A stretch of 57,253 nucleotides of DNA from Alphaproteobacteria bacterium (lineage in GTDB: Bacteria; Pseudomonadota; Alphaproteobacteria; Rhizobiales; JAKIUO01): contig JAJRQA010000246.1 in assembly GCA_024280475.1 (NCBI GenBank), positions 1 through 57,253 of the forward strand, in the 5' to 3' direction. The position numbers were made by a program, and so were the translations under genes. The notes under the pieces were generated by a model. That model was given only the letters and a program-made list of their open reading frames with translations. It had not been told where the DNA came from and made no database searches. This document shows, piece after piece, positions 36,573-46,192 of this stretch. Numbering within the stretch: position 1 is the first letter of the stretch; each line of letters starts with the position of its first letter.

Positions 36573-36731
36573 TTATCATTCTCCTTGATCTCAATTATCA
36601 AGGGAATAGCAAGAACCGCACCAAACCTGTTTTTTTGTTATTTGGGGACTAAATGCCGCTAATAAGTAGTCAAATTGACCGGTTTTGATGCTATTCTCGT
36701 CGTCAATCAATGTGAAACACGAGAGGTGAGC

Positions 36732-37166
36732 ATGAGTAAATCCAACAATAAGACAGTGCCAACGCCCCGCTCTCCAGAAGATTTCCTGGCCAGCGTCGAG
36801 CATCCGCGCCGCCGTGAAGATGGTGTTGCTTTGCTGGCATTGTTTAACCGTGTCACACAATTGAAGCCCGTTATGTGGGGCACGTCCATTATTGGCTATG
36901 GGCGCTATCACTATAAATATGATAGTGGCCGCGAGGGCGCCCATTTAATGACGGGCTTTAGCCCGCGCAAAAGCGCACTATCCATATATATCATGCCGGG
37001 TTATCGCGACTTGGCTGCCATGCTTGATCGGCTTGGCAAACACAAAGCAGGCAAAAGCTGTCTCTATATCAACAAGCTTGATGACGTCGAGTTACCGGTT
37101 CTTGAAGAAATCATTCTCAATGGATTGGCCTATATGCGAAAAAATTATCAGACATGGGATGAATAA
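36732..37166 (+). CDS. DUF1801-domain protein
   Basis: 144 residues from the ATG at 36732, preceded by GAGAGGTGAG. The DUF1801 pattern is clear: PVMWGTSIIGYGRYHYKYDS, then GFSPRKSALSIYIMPGY and KSCLYINKLDDVELPVLEEI. The fold resembles the iron-chaperone/frataxin-like YdhG group, but the function is not established. Single gene. Confidence 0.85.
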   Translation: MSKSNNKTVPTPRSPEDFLASVEHPRRREDGVALLALFNRVTQLKPVMWGTSIIGYGRYHYKYDSGREGAHLMTGFSPRKSALSIYIMPGYRDLAAMLDRLGKHKAGKSCLYINKLDDVELPVLEEIILNGLAYMRKNYQTWDE

Positions 37167-37194
37167 CCTAAGTCCTCCCTCCCATGTCAATCCA

Positions 37195-37761
37195 TTACTT
37201 AATAGGCTTCCAAACACATTCCGGCTTTATCACCCGGCGTGGTTTTCCAGTTTTTAGCAAGATTGAGTGACGACGTATTTTAAAATGATGGATTGACTTG
37301 GTCGTGCAATAGGCGTGCGGGGCCAGCTTGTTCTTGAGGGCAAAACGGTGCGGCGTGATCGTCATCACCTTGGACATCACCTCTTTGTTGGTGTTTTTAT
37401 TGTAACGCAGCTCCATATGAAGAGGTCTCGCATAGGTCATACAATGACCCACGATGCTAAAAGCCTTTCCCAAATCCGCAACGGTGTCATGTTTCCATTT
37501 GCTGCAATCATTCTTTTTACTTTTATCACACCAGCGAAATTCGAATTTAATGGGTTTGATGCGGAGCTTTTTATATTCAGGGCTAAAGAACAAAACGCAT
37601 TGCTTGGATTTTAGAACTGCCTTGCTGGCCTTTTGAGGAGCCTTTGTCTTTGGCGCGCCTTCATTCCTCGTCTCTTTTGCCTGGGCTAAACCTTGCATCC
37701 CAACCATCATACAAGCTGCCATTGCCAGCCCGGCCAAACTCTTTCTCGTTGTACCTGTCAT
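37195..37761 (-). CDS. Exported Cys-containing protein of unknown function
   Basis: 188 residues. A Sec signal peptide (RKSLAGLAMAACMMVGMQGLAQA) is cut near residue 28. The mature part is basic and beta-rich, with about seven Cys (for example SKQCVLFF, RWCDKSKKNDCSKW, GHCMTYARP, HAYCTTKS, KPECVWKPIK). This number fits disulfides in the periplasm. I do not recognise a family. It is a single gene on the minus strand. Confidence 0.7.
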   Translation of the reverse strand: MTGTTRKSLAGLAMAACMMVGMQGLAQAKETRNEGAPKTKAPQKASKAVLKSKQCVLFFSPEYKKLRIKPIKFEFRWCDKSKKNDCSKWKHDTVADLGKAFSIVGHCMTYARPLHMELRYNKNTNKEVMSKVMTITPHRFALKNKLAPHAYCTTKSIHHFKIRRHSILLKTGKPRRVIKPECVWKPIK

Positions 37762-37920
37762 TTTTCTATCCCTTGTTTGTTTATTTTGTTGCCAGTTATT
37801 GCTGACTTCAAAATAGTCAATCGATCAACAATCGGGAGTGACGAAGATCACATTTACTTGGAATGTAGAAGCAGGGAAGCATAGGAAAGGCATCGCAACA
37901 AGTTTCATACGCAAATGATA

Positions 37921-38790
37921 TTAATGGATATTCTTTGGCCGAGCCGCAAAGAACAGGGCATGAGCGGCCACTGACACCAGCACAATCCCGCCGCCAATGA
38001 GCGTCATCTGACCCGGCACTTCATCGACGAACAAGAAAACCCAGATGGGCGCCAGTATGAATTCCAGCAAAACCAGCAGGGTCAGCTCCGCCCCTTGTAA
38101 ATGGCGCGAGGCTCTCACCAGGAAAAAATAGCTAGCGCCCGATATGACCGCCCCCCAGATCAAACACAAGACAAGATCATGGGGGGAAAGGTGCAGATCG
38201 CCTTGCGTCATGTAAAACGCCACTCCAGCCGAAATCAATGCCGCAACGATCAGCGAGGCCAGCATGTTGAGCGAGCGGCCCTTGCGCAAAATCACCACGA
38301 AACAGGCAAATCCAAACGCCGTCATGATGGCCATCAAATTGCCAAACACGGATCCACGCGCAAAGCCATCGCCAACCATAAGGGCAATGCCAGCGCTCGC
38401 CACAAAAATGGCCATGATCGTGACGGGCTTGACCCGTTCCCCAAGGATCATCCAGGCCATGACAGCTGTAAAAAACGGAATGGAACTCATGGTGAAGACC
38501 GTATTGGCAACGGTGGTGTGCGTGAGCGCCAATACAAATCCCATGATTGTTCCGGCAAAAAACATCCCACCAAGAATACCAAGCCAACCGATGCTACGCA
38601 TCTGTTTGATGGCCCCGCCTCTATGCTCCAGGAACAATAAAGCCGCCATGGCAAATGCCAGCCCGACCGAGCGCCAAAAAACGATCTGCCAATCACCCGC
38701 CGCATGAAGATTGCGCACCAACAAACCGCTGAGAGACATGACGCCTGAACTGGCGACCATCATGGCAATGGCTTTTTGATGTGTGGTCAT
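37921..38790 (-). CDS. EamA-family (drug/metabolite) exporter
   Basis: 289 residues with ten membrane segments in two EamA repeats. The first repeat begins IAMMVASSGVMSLSGLLVRN and has WRSVGLAFAMAALLFLEHRG and TVFTMSSIPFFTAVMAWMIL with GERVKP. The second begins near GSVFGNLMAIMTAFGFACFV and ends LLEFILAPIWVFLFVDEVPG. Inner-membrane transporter; its substrate cannot be told from sequence. Confidence 0.9.
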   Translation of the reverse strand: MTTHQKAIAMMVASSGVMSLSGLLVRNLHAAGDWQIVFWRSVGLAFAMAALLFLEHRGGAIKQMRSIGWLGILGGMFFAGTIMGFVLALTHTTVANTVFTMSSIPFFTAVMAWMILGERVKPVTIMAIFVASAGIALMVGDGFARGSVFGNLMAIMTAFGFACFVVILRKGRSLNMLASLIVAALISAGVAFYMTQGDLHLSPHDLVLCLIWGAVISGASYFFLVRASRHLQGAELTLLVLLEFILAPIWVFLFVDEVPGQMTLIGGGIVLVSVAAHALFFAARPKNIH

Positions 38791-38831
38791 TGCTTAAGGA
38801 TTTCTATCAGTTAAGAAATTTCAGATACTCT

Positions 38832-39338
38832 CTAACGATTATTTTTGTCAACATCTTTGGCCCACCTGACCACACTCCAAATTCCCTTGGCTCCAAACAA
38901 CAACCAAAGAGCGGCAAGAAATTCAGCCGTCATCGCCATAACAATCCCGGCATATTCCGGTGTCCACGTCCACGCTATCCCCAGATTACGCAGCCCCAGC
39001 ACAATCCCTAGCATATAAAAACCATCAATAATTGCCTCAACAAAAAAATACAAACCCATGAGAGAACTGGCTAAATACTCGATTTTTTCACTGGAAAGAC
39101 TGTCTGTTTTTTTCGCTTCGGTTTCATCAGGTAGAAGTTTCCCCGTCAAAGTAAAGGGAAATATGATCATCAATAAGGATGCCGCAAGCATGAGTAAAAA
39201 CGCCAAAGACATCAGCCATTGACTTTCAGTACCGCCGGTCATTGAACCAATATAGAGGGCTCCGTTTCTCAAGGCATAGAGGCCTATCACAACCCCGGCG
39301 ACCCGAACAGCTATAGCTGTCAGTATCCTGATATGCAT
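38832..39338 (-). CDS. Four-helix membrane protein of unknown function
   Basis: 168 residues with about four hydrophobic segments (for example LTAIAVRVAGVVIGLYALRN, LMSLAFLLMLAASLLMIIFP, SLMGLYFFVEAIIDGFYMLG and GIVMAMTAEFLAALWLLFGA) and a polar loop at about 70-85. I do not recognise a family. It ends 42 bp upstream of the EamA start on the same strand. Confidence 0.65.
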   Translation of the reverse strand: MHIRILTAIAVRVAGVVIGLYALRNGALYIGSMTGGTESQWLMSLAFLLMLAASLLMIIFPFTLTGKLLPDETEAKKTDSLSSEKIEYLASSLMGLYFFVEAIIDGFYMLGIVLGLRNLGIAWTWTPEYAGIVMAMTAEFLAALWLLFGAKGIWSVVRWAKDVDKNNR

Positions 39339-39415
39339 GTATTCTCCTCATACCGAGAATTGGGATCTCAACTTGCTCCCTCTCCCCAAAGAGAGGAGAA
39401 GGGTCAAAAACTAGC

Positions 39416-39535
39416 TACAACACGGTCAATCCCCAAAGAAGGAATCCGAACGAAGAGAGGCAAGGTCGACTGGCCGCCGCGCTGTAGCGCGCCCCATCGG
39501 AGGCCGCGCAACGCGCGAATAGCCGTGAGTGATAA
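39416..39535. repeat. Probable dispersed intergenic repeat downstream of asd
   Basis: The stretch is GC-rich with a perfect CGCGCT-GT-AGCGCG palindrome near 39478 and a second CG-rich inverted region (CCGCGCAACGCGCG). One minus-strand frame, running through from out-of-frame asd, reads ARRPVDLASLRSDSFFGD. From memory I associate this conceptual phrase with repeated non-coding elements of rhizobial-type genomes, but I cannot search. No second copy is present in this window. Confidence 0.35.
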
Positions 39536-40567
39536 CTAAGCCGCTTTTTTCTTCAACAAGCCGCGATTGATGATGGTTTCGGCGATCTGCACGGTGTTGA
39601 GCGCCGCGCCCTTGCGCAGATTGTCGGAGACCACCCACATGTTAAGGCCGTTCTCCAGCGTAATGTCTTCGCGGATGCGTGACACGAAGGTGGCGAAATC
39701 ACCGGCACATTCAGCGGGCGTGACATAGCCACCGTCTTCGTGCTTGTCGATAACCAAAATACCAGGCGCTTCACGCAGGATCTCGCGCGCGTCTTGTGGT
39801 GACAAAGCTTCTTCAAACTCGATATTGACCGCCTCGCCGTGGCCCACAAACACCGGCACCCGCACAGCAGTTGCCGTCAGGTTGATTTTGGGATCAAGAA
39901 TTTTCTTGGTCTCAACCATCAGTTTCCATTCTTCCTTGGTGTAGCCATCTTCCATGAACACATCGATATGAGGAATGACGTTAAAAGCGATCTGCTTGGT
40001 GAATTTGGACGGATCGACTTCCTGGCCGGGTACAAACATGCCCTTGGTCTGGTTCCATAATTCGTCCATGGCTTCCTTGCCAGCCCCAGAAACGGACTGA
40101 TAGGTGCTAACCACAACGCGCTTAATTTTGGCTTCGTCATGCAAAGGTTTTAGCGCCACAACAAGTTGAATGGTCGAGCAGTTAGGATTGGCGACAATAT
40201 TCTTTTTAGTATAGCCCTCAACGGCTTCGGGGTTCACCTCTGGCACAACCAGCGGCACGTCAATATCATAGCGCCAGGCGGATGAATTATCGATGACAAT
40301 GCAACCTGTTGCGCCAATTTTAAGCGCCCATTCCTTGGAAATCGCGCCACCAGCCGACATCAAAGCGAAATCACATTGAGAAAAATCAAACTGCTCAAGA
40401 TCCTGACATTTCAGGGTCTTGTCGCCAAAGGATATTTCGCGGCCAAGGCTGCGGCGCGAGGCAATAGCAAACACTTCATCAACTGGAAATTGGCGTTCAT
40501 CCAGAATGGTCAGCATTTCCTGGCCAACATTGCCCGTAGCTCCGACGATGGCGATTTTGTAACCCAT
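39536..40567 (-). CDS. asd: Aspartate-semialdehyde dehydrogenase
   Basis: 343 residues. N-terminal NADP site GATGNVGQEML, catalytic C130 in NPNCSTIQ, and SVSGAGKEAMDELWNQT, typical of Asd. It reduces aspartyl phosphate to aspartate semialdehyde for lysine, threonine, methionine and diaminopimelate synthesis. Single gene on the minus strand. Confidence 0.96.
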   Translation of the reverse strand: MGYKIAIVGATGNVGQEMLTILDERQFPVDEVFAIASRRSLGREISFGDKTLKCQDLEQFDFSQCDFALMSAGGAISKEWALKIGATGCIVIDNSSAWRYDIDVPLVVPEVNPEAVEGYTKKNIVANPNCSTIQLVVALKPLHDEAKIKRVVVSTYQSVSGAGKEAMDELWNQTKGMFVPGQEVDPSKFTKQIAFNVIPHIDVFMEDGYTKEEWKLMVETKKILDPKINLTATAVRVPVFVGHGEAVNIEFEEALSPQDAREILREAPGILVIDKHEDGGYVTPAECAGDFATFVSRIREDITLENGLNMWVVSDNLRKGAALNTVQIAETIINRGLLKKKAA

Positions 40568-40857
40568 GAGATTTTTGTACCCTCTTTATCTCCCCTGTTT
40601 GATCTCAATGCCCACCGGGGAAGAGATCACGGGGCAAGAGGAAAGGCTACGCGGCCAATGTAATGGTGCGTTTGGTAATCTTTGGTGTTGTTGTCGTAAT
40701 GACCATCAAGATTTTCCGATTTAGCCTGTTGTATGCCAGTTAGTTCTTGCAATAAGCTGCAGGCTTGTTTGGAACACCAATTTTCGCCCATTGTCAAGAT
40801 CATATATGCTCCCATCACTATCATCCATTCCTTTCACAATGATAAAAAGAACATAAA

Positions 40858-41832
40858 ATGCCAGATCATTCGCAAGCCCTTCGCTCCTTGTTCCCGCCAA
40901 TTGAGCCCTATGAAACCGGGGCGCTAAAGGTCGGGGGCAGCCATACACTATATTATGAGTGCTCCGGCAACCGCGATGGCCAGCCCGTTTTATTCTTGCA
41001 TGGGGGCCCGGGCACCGGCTCATCGCCAGATACGCGCCGCCTGTTTGACCCAGAGCATTGCTATATCATCCAATTTGATCAGCGCGGATGCGGTGCAAGC
41101 ACCCCACATGGCTCGCTCGAAGATAACACCACCCCCCACCTGGTCGAAGACATGATCAAGCTGCTGGATCAGCTCAATATTGATAAAGTTCATTTGGCCG
41201 GTGGCTCATGGGGCTCCACCCTGGCGATAGCTTTTGCCATGGCGCATCCGAGCAGGACCCGCTCAATTCTGATCTACGGCATTTTCTTGTGCCGCACGTC
41301 AGAGTTTAAAGCGCTTTATTTCGAAGGCGGCGTCGTCTCACAGATCTATCCAGACGTCTTTGCGCGTTTTATCGAATTGCTGCCACCAGGCGAGCGCGCC
41401 GATCCCATTTCGGGCTATGCCAAATTATTTCACAGCGACAATATTGAGCTACGCAACAACGCTCTGCATATGTGGACCTTGCTGGAACAACAGGCATCAA
41501 GACTGATTGTAGATCAAAAACGGCTGCAAACCGAGATGGCAAATCCTGATTATGTGCTGTCGCACTCGCTGATCGAAAATCACTATTTTCAGCAAAACGG
41601 TTTTCTGGACGGGGATCAGTTGCTGGCGGCTGCCGGAGCGGCGCTGGCTGATATTCCCACTCACATTATCAATGGCCGCTATGATCTCATCTGCCCGATA
41701 ATTACCGCCCATGAGCTGCACAAGGCGATGCCGCACTCAAAGCTGACCATTGTTCCAGATGCCGGTCATTCGTTCCGTGACCCCGGCATGAGTGACGCCA
41801 TTATTGGGGCCAGCAAAGAGCTGCACAAATAA
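40858..41832 (+). CDS. pip: Prolyl iminopeptidase
   Basis: 324 residues, alpha/beta hydrolase of family S33. Oxyanion region FLHGGPGTGSSPDTRRLFDP, nucleophile S117 in GGSWGS, the FDQRGCGAST block and late His in DAGHSFRDPGM. It removes N-terminal proline from peptides in the cytoplasm. The start follows AAAGAACATAAA, a weak site; no better start is seen. Confidence 0.94.
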   Translation: MPDHSQALRSLFPPIEPYETGALKVGGSHTLYYECSGNRDGQPVLFLHGGPGTGSSPDTRRLFDPEHCYIIQFDQRGCGASTPHGSLEDNTTPHLVEDMIKLLDQLNIDKVHLAGGSWGSTLAIAFAMAHPSRTRSILIYGIFLCRTSEFKALYFEGGVVSQIYPDVFARFIELLPPGERADPISGYAKLFHSDNIELRNNALHMWTLLEQQASRLIVDQKRLQTEMANPDYVLSHSLIENHYFQQNGFLDGDQLLAAAGAALADIPTHIINGRYDLICPIITAHELHKAMPHSKLTIVPDAGHSFRDPGMSDAIIGASKELHK

Positions 41833-41833
41833 T

Positions 41834-42247
41834 CTACACGGGGATGATATGTGCATCAATCAAAGGAAAAAATAAAATGCCAAGCAGGCAGCAAAACAAC
41901 CAGACAAGCAAAGCTTTGGGAGTAAAGCTGTTATAGGGAGCATGGCAGTTTTTAATGTTGTGAAACAACGAAACACAGAGCATGCCAAGGGTCAAAATAA
42001 CCAGTGTCGTATAGAGGCCGAATACAGCTTCAGGCACCGCGATCAATACAATCAAACCGCGTAACCAGAGATAGAGTGCAAACAGGAAAAGCGTCGTTGC
42101 CCAAAGAACCAGCGATAGGGACATGAATTTGCGATGTCCGCGCACATCACGTTGCAATATGGTGCTGCGTGCCCGCCATATGGTCACGATGTTGAAAAGG
42201 CTCATAGCACTGAGCAAATAGGGCATGATCGCAATCAGTGTTTTCAT
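41834..42247 (-). CDS. Small membrane protein, four helices, unknown function
   Basis: 137 residues with about four hydrophobic segments, for example LIAIMPYLLSAMSLFNIV and ALLVWLFCCLLGILFFPLID. It lies convergent to pip, 1 bp from its stop, and 21 bp downstream of the exported protein at 42269, so it is probably in one transcript with it. A DUF420-like quality is possible but I cannot assert it. Confidence 0.65.
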   Translation of the reverse strand: MKTLIAIMPYLLSAMSLFNIVTIWRARSTILQRDVRGHRKFMSLSLVLWATTLFLFALYLWLRGLIVLIAVPEAVFGLYTTLVILTLGMLCVSLFHNIKNCHAPYNSFTPKALLVWLFCCLLGILFFPLIDAHIIPV

Positions 42248-42268
42248 CTTGCCCCCTGTCCCCTTCTA

Positions 42269-42928
42269 TTATTTAACGCCTGTCAGTTCGCTGGCCACCT
42301 GATCGCATTTTTTGGTCATGAAGCCATTGACCATCTTGACCATCTTGCCACCAATGATATTGACCTGATTGTCAAGTTTGACACCGGGCCAGATAAGGCT
42401 TTTGAAAATGATTGGCGCTTCTACACTACCCCAGTTCATGCGCCCTTCAACGGCCTTGCCGTCCTTGAACTTGACTTGCGGGGCGATACCCACAGAAATT
42501 TTGTGCCACAGGTTGTCTTTCTTGCGGTCGACCTTGCAATTGATGGTGTGAGGCTTGATTTTTAATTCATATTCGCCTTTTGTAACCACACTCGCCAAAT
42601 CCGCCTGCGCGAGTTTTAGATCAAATTCGCAATAGATCTTGCCCCAGCGCCAGCCAATTTTGCCGCCCGTCACCATATCTTTTACGGCCTCTTCGCGCAT
42701 GCTCTTTTTAATGTGGCACGAAATCTGATCGCCCATGACCTTTTTGGAGCGAAACACGCTACAAATCTGGATCTTGCAAGCCTTGCGGCTTTCTTTTTCC
42801 GCCAGTTCCTCTTTGGTCAGCACGATAGCTTCGTCGGCCGCCCTGACATTGTTCAAAACAAGTGTCGCTGACGTCATTCCAATGACAACAGTCATGATAC
42901 CGCGGCTCAAGCGCTTAATGAGATTCAA
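42269..42928 (-). CDS. Exported protein of unknown function
   Basis: 219 residues. A signal peptide (SRGIMTVVIGMTSATLVLNNVRA) is followed by a Lys-rich mature part with paired Cys (ACKIQICSVFR, ISCHIKKS, IYCEFDLK, INCKVDRK). It ends in KCDQVASELTGVK. Similar-looking periplasmic hypotheticals occur in Rhizobiales, but I do not know the role. Same strand as the membrane protein at 41834. Confidence 0.7.
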   Translation of the reverse strand: MNLIKRLSRGIMTVVIGMTSATLVLNNVRAADEAIVLTKEELAEKESRKACKIQICSVFRSKKVMGDQISCHIKKSMREEAVKDMVTGGKIGWRWGKIYCEFDLKLAQADLASVVTKGEYELKIKPHTINCKVDRKKDNLWHKISVGIAPQVKFKDGKAVEGRMNWGSVEAPIIFKSLIWPGVKLDNQVNIIGGKMVKMVNGFMTKKCDQVASELTGVK

Positions 42929-43019
42929 TCTCGTTCCCCTTTATCATATGTTAAATTAACTAATGCCAAGGAGCGTAAAGATAAGGGCGGTTTTGTGGCC
43001 AGGCGGTATGCGCTTAATG

Positions 43020-44279
43020 TTAGCCGCGCAGGGACTGGGCATCCCTATAGGCAACATTCTCGGGGCGCGTCACAATAACTCTTTCAGGAGAGATCAGTTC
43101 ATATTCGATATTGCGCCAGACCATTTTGCGAGTCAGTAGATTTTTGACGCTGTTACAAGTGGTTAGCAAGGAAGCTATGGGAGCCATCAGCACATAATTC
43201 CAGCGTCGCTCAAGCACAGATTGTGAAATATCCGGCATCCATTTCGAGCCTTTGGTGATGAGCCAATATGTCGAAGCGAATAGAAATGGCAATAACACAA
43301 GTCCCCCGACACCAGCCAGATAGCTCTCCTTGCCGCTCACCAGCCAGGCCGCGAGATTGAAAAATCCATATAGTAGCGTGCCGACAATGGCCGGATGTAT
43401 AATTGCATTTGTCCACCAGACAAGCGGATGATAGACGCGGGCCAGCAACATTTGCCTGGAGGTGAATTCGAGGGCCTCTGCAAGCGTTGGTGTCTCATAG
43501 GTGATGGGTACGCATTCGGGCACGTAACGTATTTTCAAACCAAGGCGCCTGACCGCGCGGGTCAGCGATAAATCGTCGCTCACCGTATTCTGCCAGGCCT
43601 CCAGCACGCCAGCTCTCAAGAAGGTTTCGCGTGCAATGGCCATGGTTCCCCCCCAGGTAAAACTCAGCACCGGATCAGCAATGGCCAAAAACACACCGGC
43701 ATTCCAGGTGCTACACAACATGCCGCCAAATGTCGGGCGATCAGGCTGGTACCAGCGATAGCCGGTCGTGGCGCCAATCGAAAGGTCTTTTAATGGCTCT
43801 AGCAGATGACGAACATACTGTTTATCAAGGTGAATATCGCTATCTAGAAACACCAGATATTTGCTGTTTTCGCCAGCCCGTTCGAGACCCGCCATCAAAT
43901 TAGTGATTTTTTGAGAGCGCTCCAGGCAGATCCCAGCCACCACCAGTTGGGCTTTGATCTTTGGCTGGCGCCGGGCGACTTCTGCAAGTGTCTGCTTGAC
44001 AAAAAGATAAGCTGGATCTTGCTCACTCTCAACGCAAAAGACAAATTCCAGATTGGGATGGTCTTGTGAAAAAATGGTGTCTAGATTGGCCTTTAGCCTT
44101 GAATCTACGCCCTTTACCGCCATGATGACGGAGGCAGATGCCATGTCTTTGCTGACTGGCGAAAGTTCATGGCAGCGCAGTTTTTCCAGCCGATGCGTGT
44201 GCAAAAAAGCAGTGGCCAGCATGACAATGCCAAAGGCTAAAGCCAGCCAGAAAGAAATTGGCGTAAAAACCAGGTCCAT
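43020..44279 (-). CDS. Ceramide glucosyltransferase-like glycosyltransferase (GT2/GT21 type)
   Basis: About 419 residues from the ATG at 44277-44279, preceded by GGTGAG; an in-frame ATG at 44297 is an alternative. An N-terminal membrane helix (LVFTPISFWLALAFGIVMLA) is followed by a GT-A domain: ASVIMAVKGVDSRLKANLDT, DSDIH (metal motif), VSDDLSLTRAVRR and the end motif SRQMLLARVY, matching the D1-D3 and Q/RxxRW pattern of glucosylceramide synthases. Three membrane segments follow. It probably transfers a sugar to a membrane lipid, such as a ceramide or diacylglycerol. HpnI-type activity is also possible. Confidence 0.85.
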   Translation of the reverse strand: MDLVFTPISFWLALAFGIVMLATAFLHTHRLEKLRCHELSPVSKDMASASVIMAVKGVDSRLKANLDTIFSQDHPNLEFVFCVESEQDPAYLFVKQTLAEVARRQPKIKAQLVVAGICLERSQKITNLMAGLERAGENSKYLVFLDSDIHLDKQYVRHLLEPLKDLSIGATTGYRWYQPDRPTFGGMLCSTWNAGVFLAIADPVLSFTWGGTMAIARETFLRAGVLEAWQNTVSDDLSLTRAVRRLGLKIRYVPECVPITYETPTLAEALEFTSRQMLLARVYHPLVWWTNAIIHPAIVGTLLYGFFNLAAWLVSGKESYLAGVGGLVLLPFLFASTYWLITKGSKWMPDISQSVLERRWNYVLMAPIASLLTTCNSVKNLLTRKMVWRNIEYELISPERVIVTRPENVAYRDAQSLRG

Positions 44280-44363
44280 AAACGCACACTCACCCATGAG
44301 AATAGGGGAACGATCCCCCCATTTTCTCGCAAGTATATTACCTGTCGCGATTTATTTCACTAC

Positions 44364-44399
44364 AAGTAGTTGTTATCATTAAGAAAGATAACTACTTGT
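44364..44399. repeat. Imperfect hairpin between leuB and the GT2 gene
   Basis: ACAAGTAGTT and AACTACTTGT pair over 10 bp, with a GTT bulge and three more pairs next to the loop. It lies just after the leuB stop on the minus strand. No T-run follows, so terminator function is uncertain. Confidence 0.4.
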
Positions 44400-44408
44400 C
44401 ATTTCAGA

Positions 44409-45515
44409 TCAGGTACTCTTTGCAGCCAGTTCTTCAAGGATGGCGTCTCCCATGCCACTGGTTGAGACGCTGGTCATGCCGTCTTGCATAATATCGCCAG
44501 TGCGTAAGCCATTGGCCAGAACCTGCGTAATAGCTGCTTGCAATTGGTCGGCTTCGCGGCCCATGTCAAACGAGTAGCGCAAGCACATGCCAAAGCTGTC
44601 AATCATGGCGATGGGGTTGGCCTCCCCTTTACCGGCAATATCTGGAGCTGAACCGTGTACCGGCTCATACATGGCTTTCATTTTACCGTCCGTGCCCACC
44701 GCTCCAAGGGAGGCCGAGGCGAGCATGCCCAGCGAGCCCGTCAACATGGCGGCAACATCGGACAAAATATCGCCAAACAGATTGTCGGTGACAATCACAT
44801 CAAACTGCTTTGGATTTCGCACCAGCTGCATGGCGCAATTATCGGCCAGTATATGATGCAGCTCGACGCCACCAAAATCTTCGGAGTGAACACCGCCGAC
44901 CACCTCTTTCCACAGCACGCCGGTGGCCATGACATTGTGTTTCTCGGCCGAGTGTACCTTATTCGAGCGCTTCTTCGCCAGATCGAAGGCAACGCGCGAG
45001 ATGCGGTCGATTTCGTAGGTCTCATAAACTTGCGTATCCACCGCGCGCTTTTGGTTGCCCTCGCCGGTAATCTGCTTTGGTTCGCCAAAATAAACACCGC
45101 CAGTCAGCTCGCGCACGATCATGATATCGAGCCCCTCGACCAGTTCTGGCTTCAGCGCAGAGGCAGTTGCCAAAGCTGGATAGCAAACGGCGGGGCGCAA
45201 ATTGGCAAACAATTCCATATCCTTGCGAAGGCGAAGCAAACCGGCTTCGGGGCGCACATCATAGGGGACGCCAGCCCATTGTTCGCCGCCCACCGCGCCA
45301 AACAACACAGCATCCGCCGCCATGGCCTTGACCATCATCTCATCGGTGGCGGGGGATTTATGAGCCTCATAGGAAACGCCGCCAACCAGATCATCCTCGG
45401 TATTGAACTGATGCTCGCCATTGTCATTGAACCAGGTAATAATGCGCTTGGTCTGCGCCATGATCTCGGGGCCAATGCCATCTCCAGCAAGCAGCAATAG
45501 ATCGTAAGTCGCCAT
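44409..45515 (-). CDS. leuB: 3-isopropylmalate dehydrogenase
   Basis: 368 residues. [16 protein letters not shown] at the start, then [51 protein letters not shown] and [18 protein letters not shown], all LeuB signatures. It oxidises and decarboxylates 3-isopropylmalate with NAD in leucine synthesis. It is the last gene of a minus-strand group starting with leuD; two small genes lie between. Confidence 0.96.
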   Translation of the reverse strand: MATYDLLLLAGDGIGPEIMAQTKRIITWFNDNGEHQFNTEDDLVGGVSYEAHKSPATDEMMVKAMAADAVLFGAVGGEQWAGVPYDVRPEAGLLRLRKDMELFANLRPAVCYPALATASALKPELVEGLDIMIVRELTGGVYFGEPKQITGEGNQKRAVDTQVYETYEIDRISRVAFDLAKKRSNKVHSAEKHNVMATGVLWKEVVGGVHSEDFGGVELHHILADNCAMQLVRNPKQFDVIVTDNLFGDILSDVAAMLTGSLGMLASASLGAVGTDGKMKAMYEPVHGSAPDIAGKGEANPIAMIDSFGMCLRYSFDMGREADQLQAAITQVLANGLRTGDIMQDGMTSVSTSGMGDAILEELAAKST

Positions 45516-45596
45516 ATCGATAAACCTTGTTTACTAGTGTTTTATTTGAGTATTCTTGAAGGCGTAGAGCCAGCAATTCCAAATGGCAAGCCAGCT

Positions 45597-45929
45597 CTAT
45601 TTTTGAAAATCATAGGCCCGCTCAACTTTGGCGATCCGTACTGAAAAGTTCTGGTACCATTTATCTTTGCCACATTGCTGGGCTTGCAGATGTTCACCTT
45701 GTTGCTTCCATGCCGTGATTGAGGCGAGGTCACGCCAATAAGAGACCGTGATACCAAATCCATCTGCACCGCGTGTGCTTTCGGCTCCCAGATAACCCGG
45801 CTGCGATTGCGCCAGCTCCTCCATGCGAGCAGCCACTTGTTGATAGTCCGCTTCATCCTTGACGGATCGCTGATTGGCGAAAATGACCGCGTAATAAGGA
45901 GGTTCCGGTGTCTTGGCAATTTCACTCAT
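45597..45929 (-). CDS. Antibiotic-biosynthesis-monooxygenase (ABM)-fold protein
   Basis: 110 residues. The ferredoxin-like dimeric alpha/beta barrel pattern is clear: YYAVIFANQRSVKDEADYQQ, then AQSQPGYLGAESTRGADGFG, VSYWRDLASITAWKQQGEHL. The end is a polar tail. ABM proteins degrade or handle small aromatic or haem-type compounds; this one's substrate is unknown. Its start is 9 bp after the stop of the 73-residue membrane protein on the same strand, so they are likely cotranscribed. Confidence 0.85.
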   Translation of the reverse strand: MSEIAKTPEPPYYAVIFANQRSVKDEADYQQVAARMEELAQSQPGYLGAESTRGADGFGITVSYWRDLASITAWKQQGEHLQAQQCGKDKWYQNFSVRIAKVERAYDFQK

Positions 45930-45938
45930 AAAAAGTCT

Positions 45939-46160
45939 CTATGACAGTTTCAAAACAAGCGCCCCAACAAAACTTGCGACACCGATGACCAGCAGTGCGA
46001 TGGCGGCACCGGGCAATGATTTTTGGCCCCGCGCGGCTCGCTTCATCCCCGCATAGATCACCAACATAAACAGTAAGGCAGCAAGGGTAAACAGGCCTAC
46101 CGACAGCCCTTGTGCGACCTCGGGGGTCAAACCCAACGCATTTGTTGCAACCATTTCCAT
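45939..46160 (-). CDS. Small two-helix membrane protein
   Basis: 73 residues, hydrophobic at about 16-38 (LSVGLFTLAALLFMLVIYAG) and about 50-70 (GAAIALLVIGVASFVGALVL), with a basic loop (KRAARGQKSLP) between. AAGGGGA lies upstream of the start. It lies between leuD and the ABM gene on the same strand. Function unknown. Confidence 0.7.
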   Translation of the reverse strand: MEMVATNALGLTPEVAQGLSVGLFTLAALLFMLVIYAGMKRAARGQKSLPGAAIALLVIGVASFVGALVLKLS

Positions 46161-46192
46161 TTTGTTCCCCTTCGCGATTTAATGTCTGCGCC

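Noticed and set aside
44655..45500. 281-residue open frame antisense to leuB
   Set aside because: Entirely covered by leuB, with no recognisable domain; a shadow.
45542..45925. 127-residue minus-strand frame overlapping the ABM gene
   Set aside because: The ABM-fold frame at 45597-45929 fits a known family; the overlapping frame does not.
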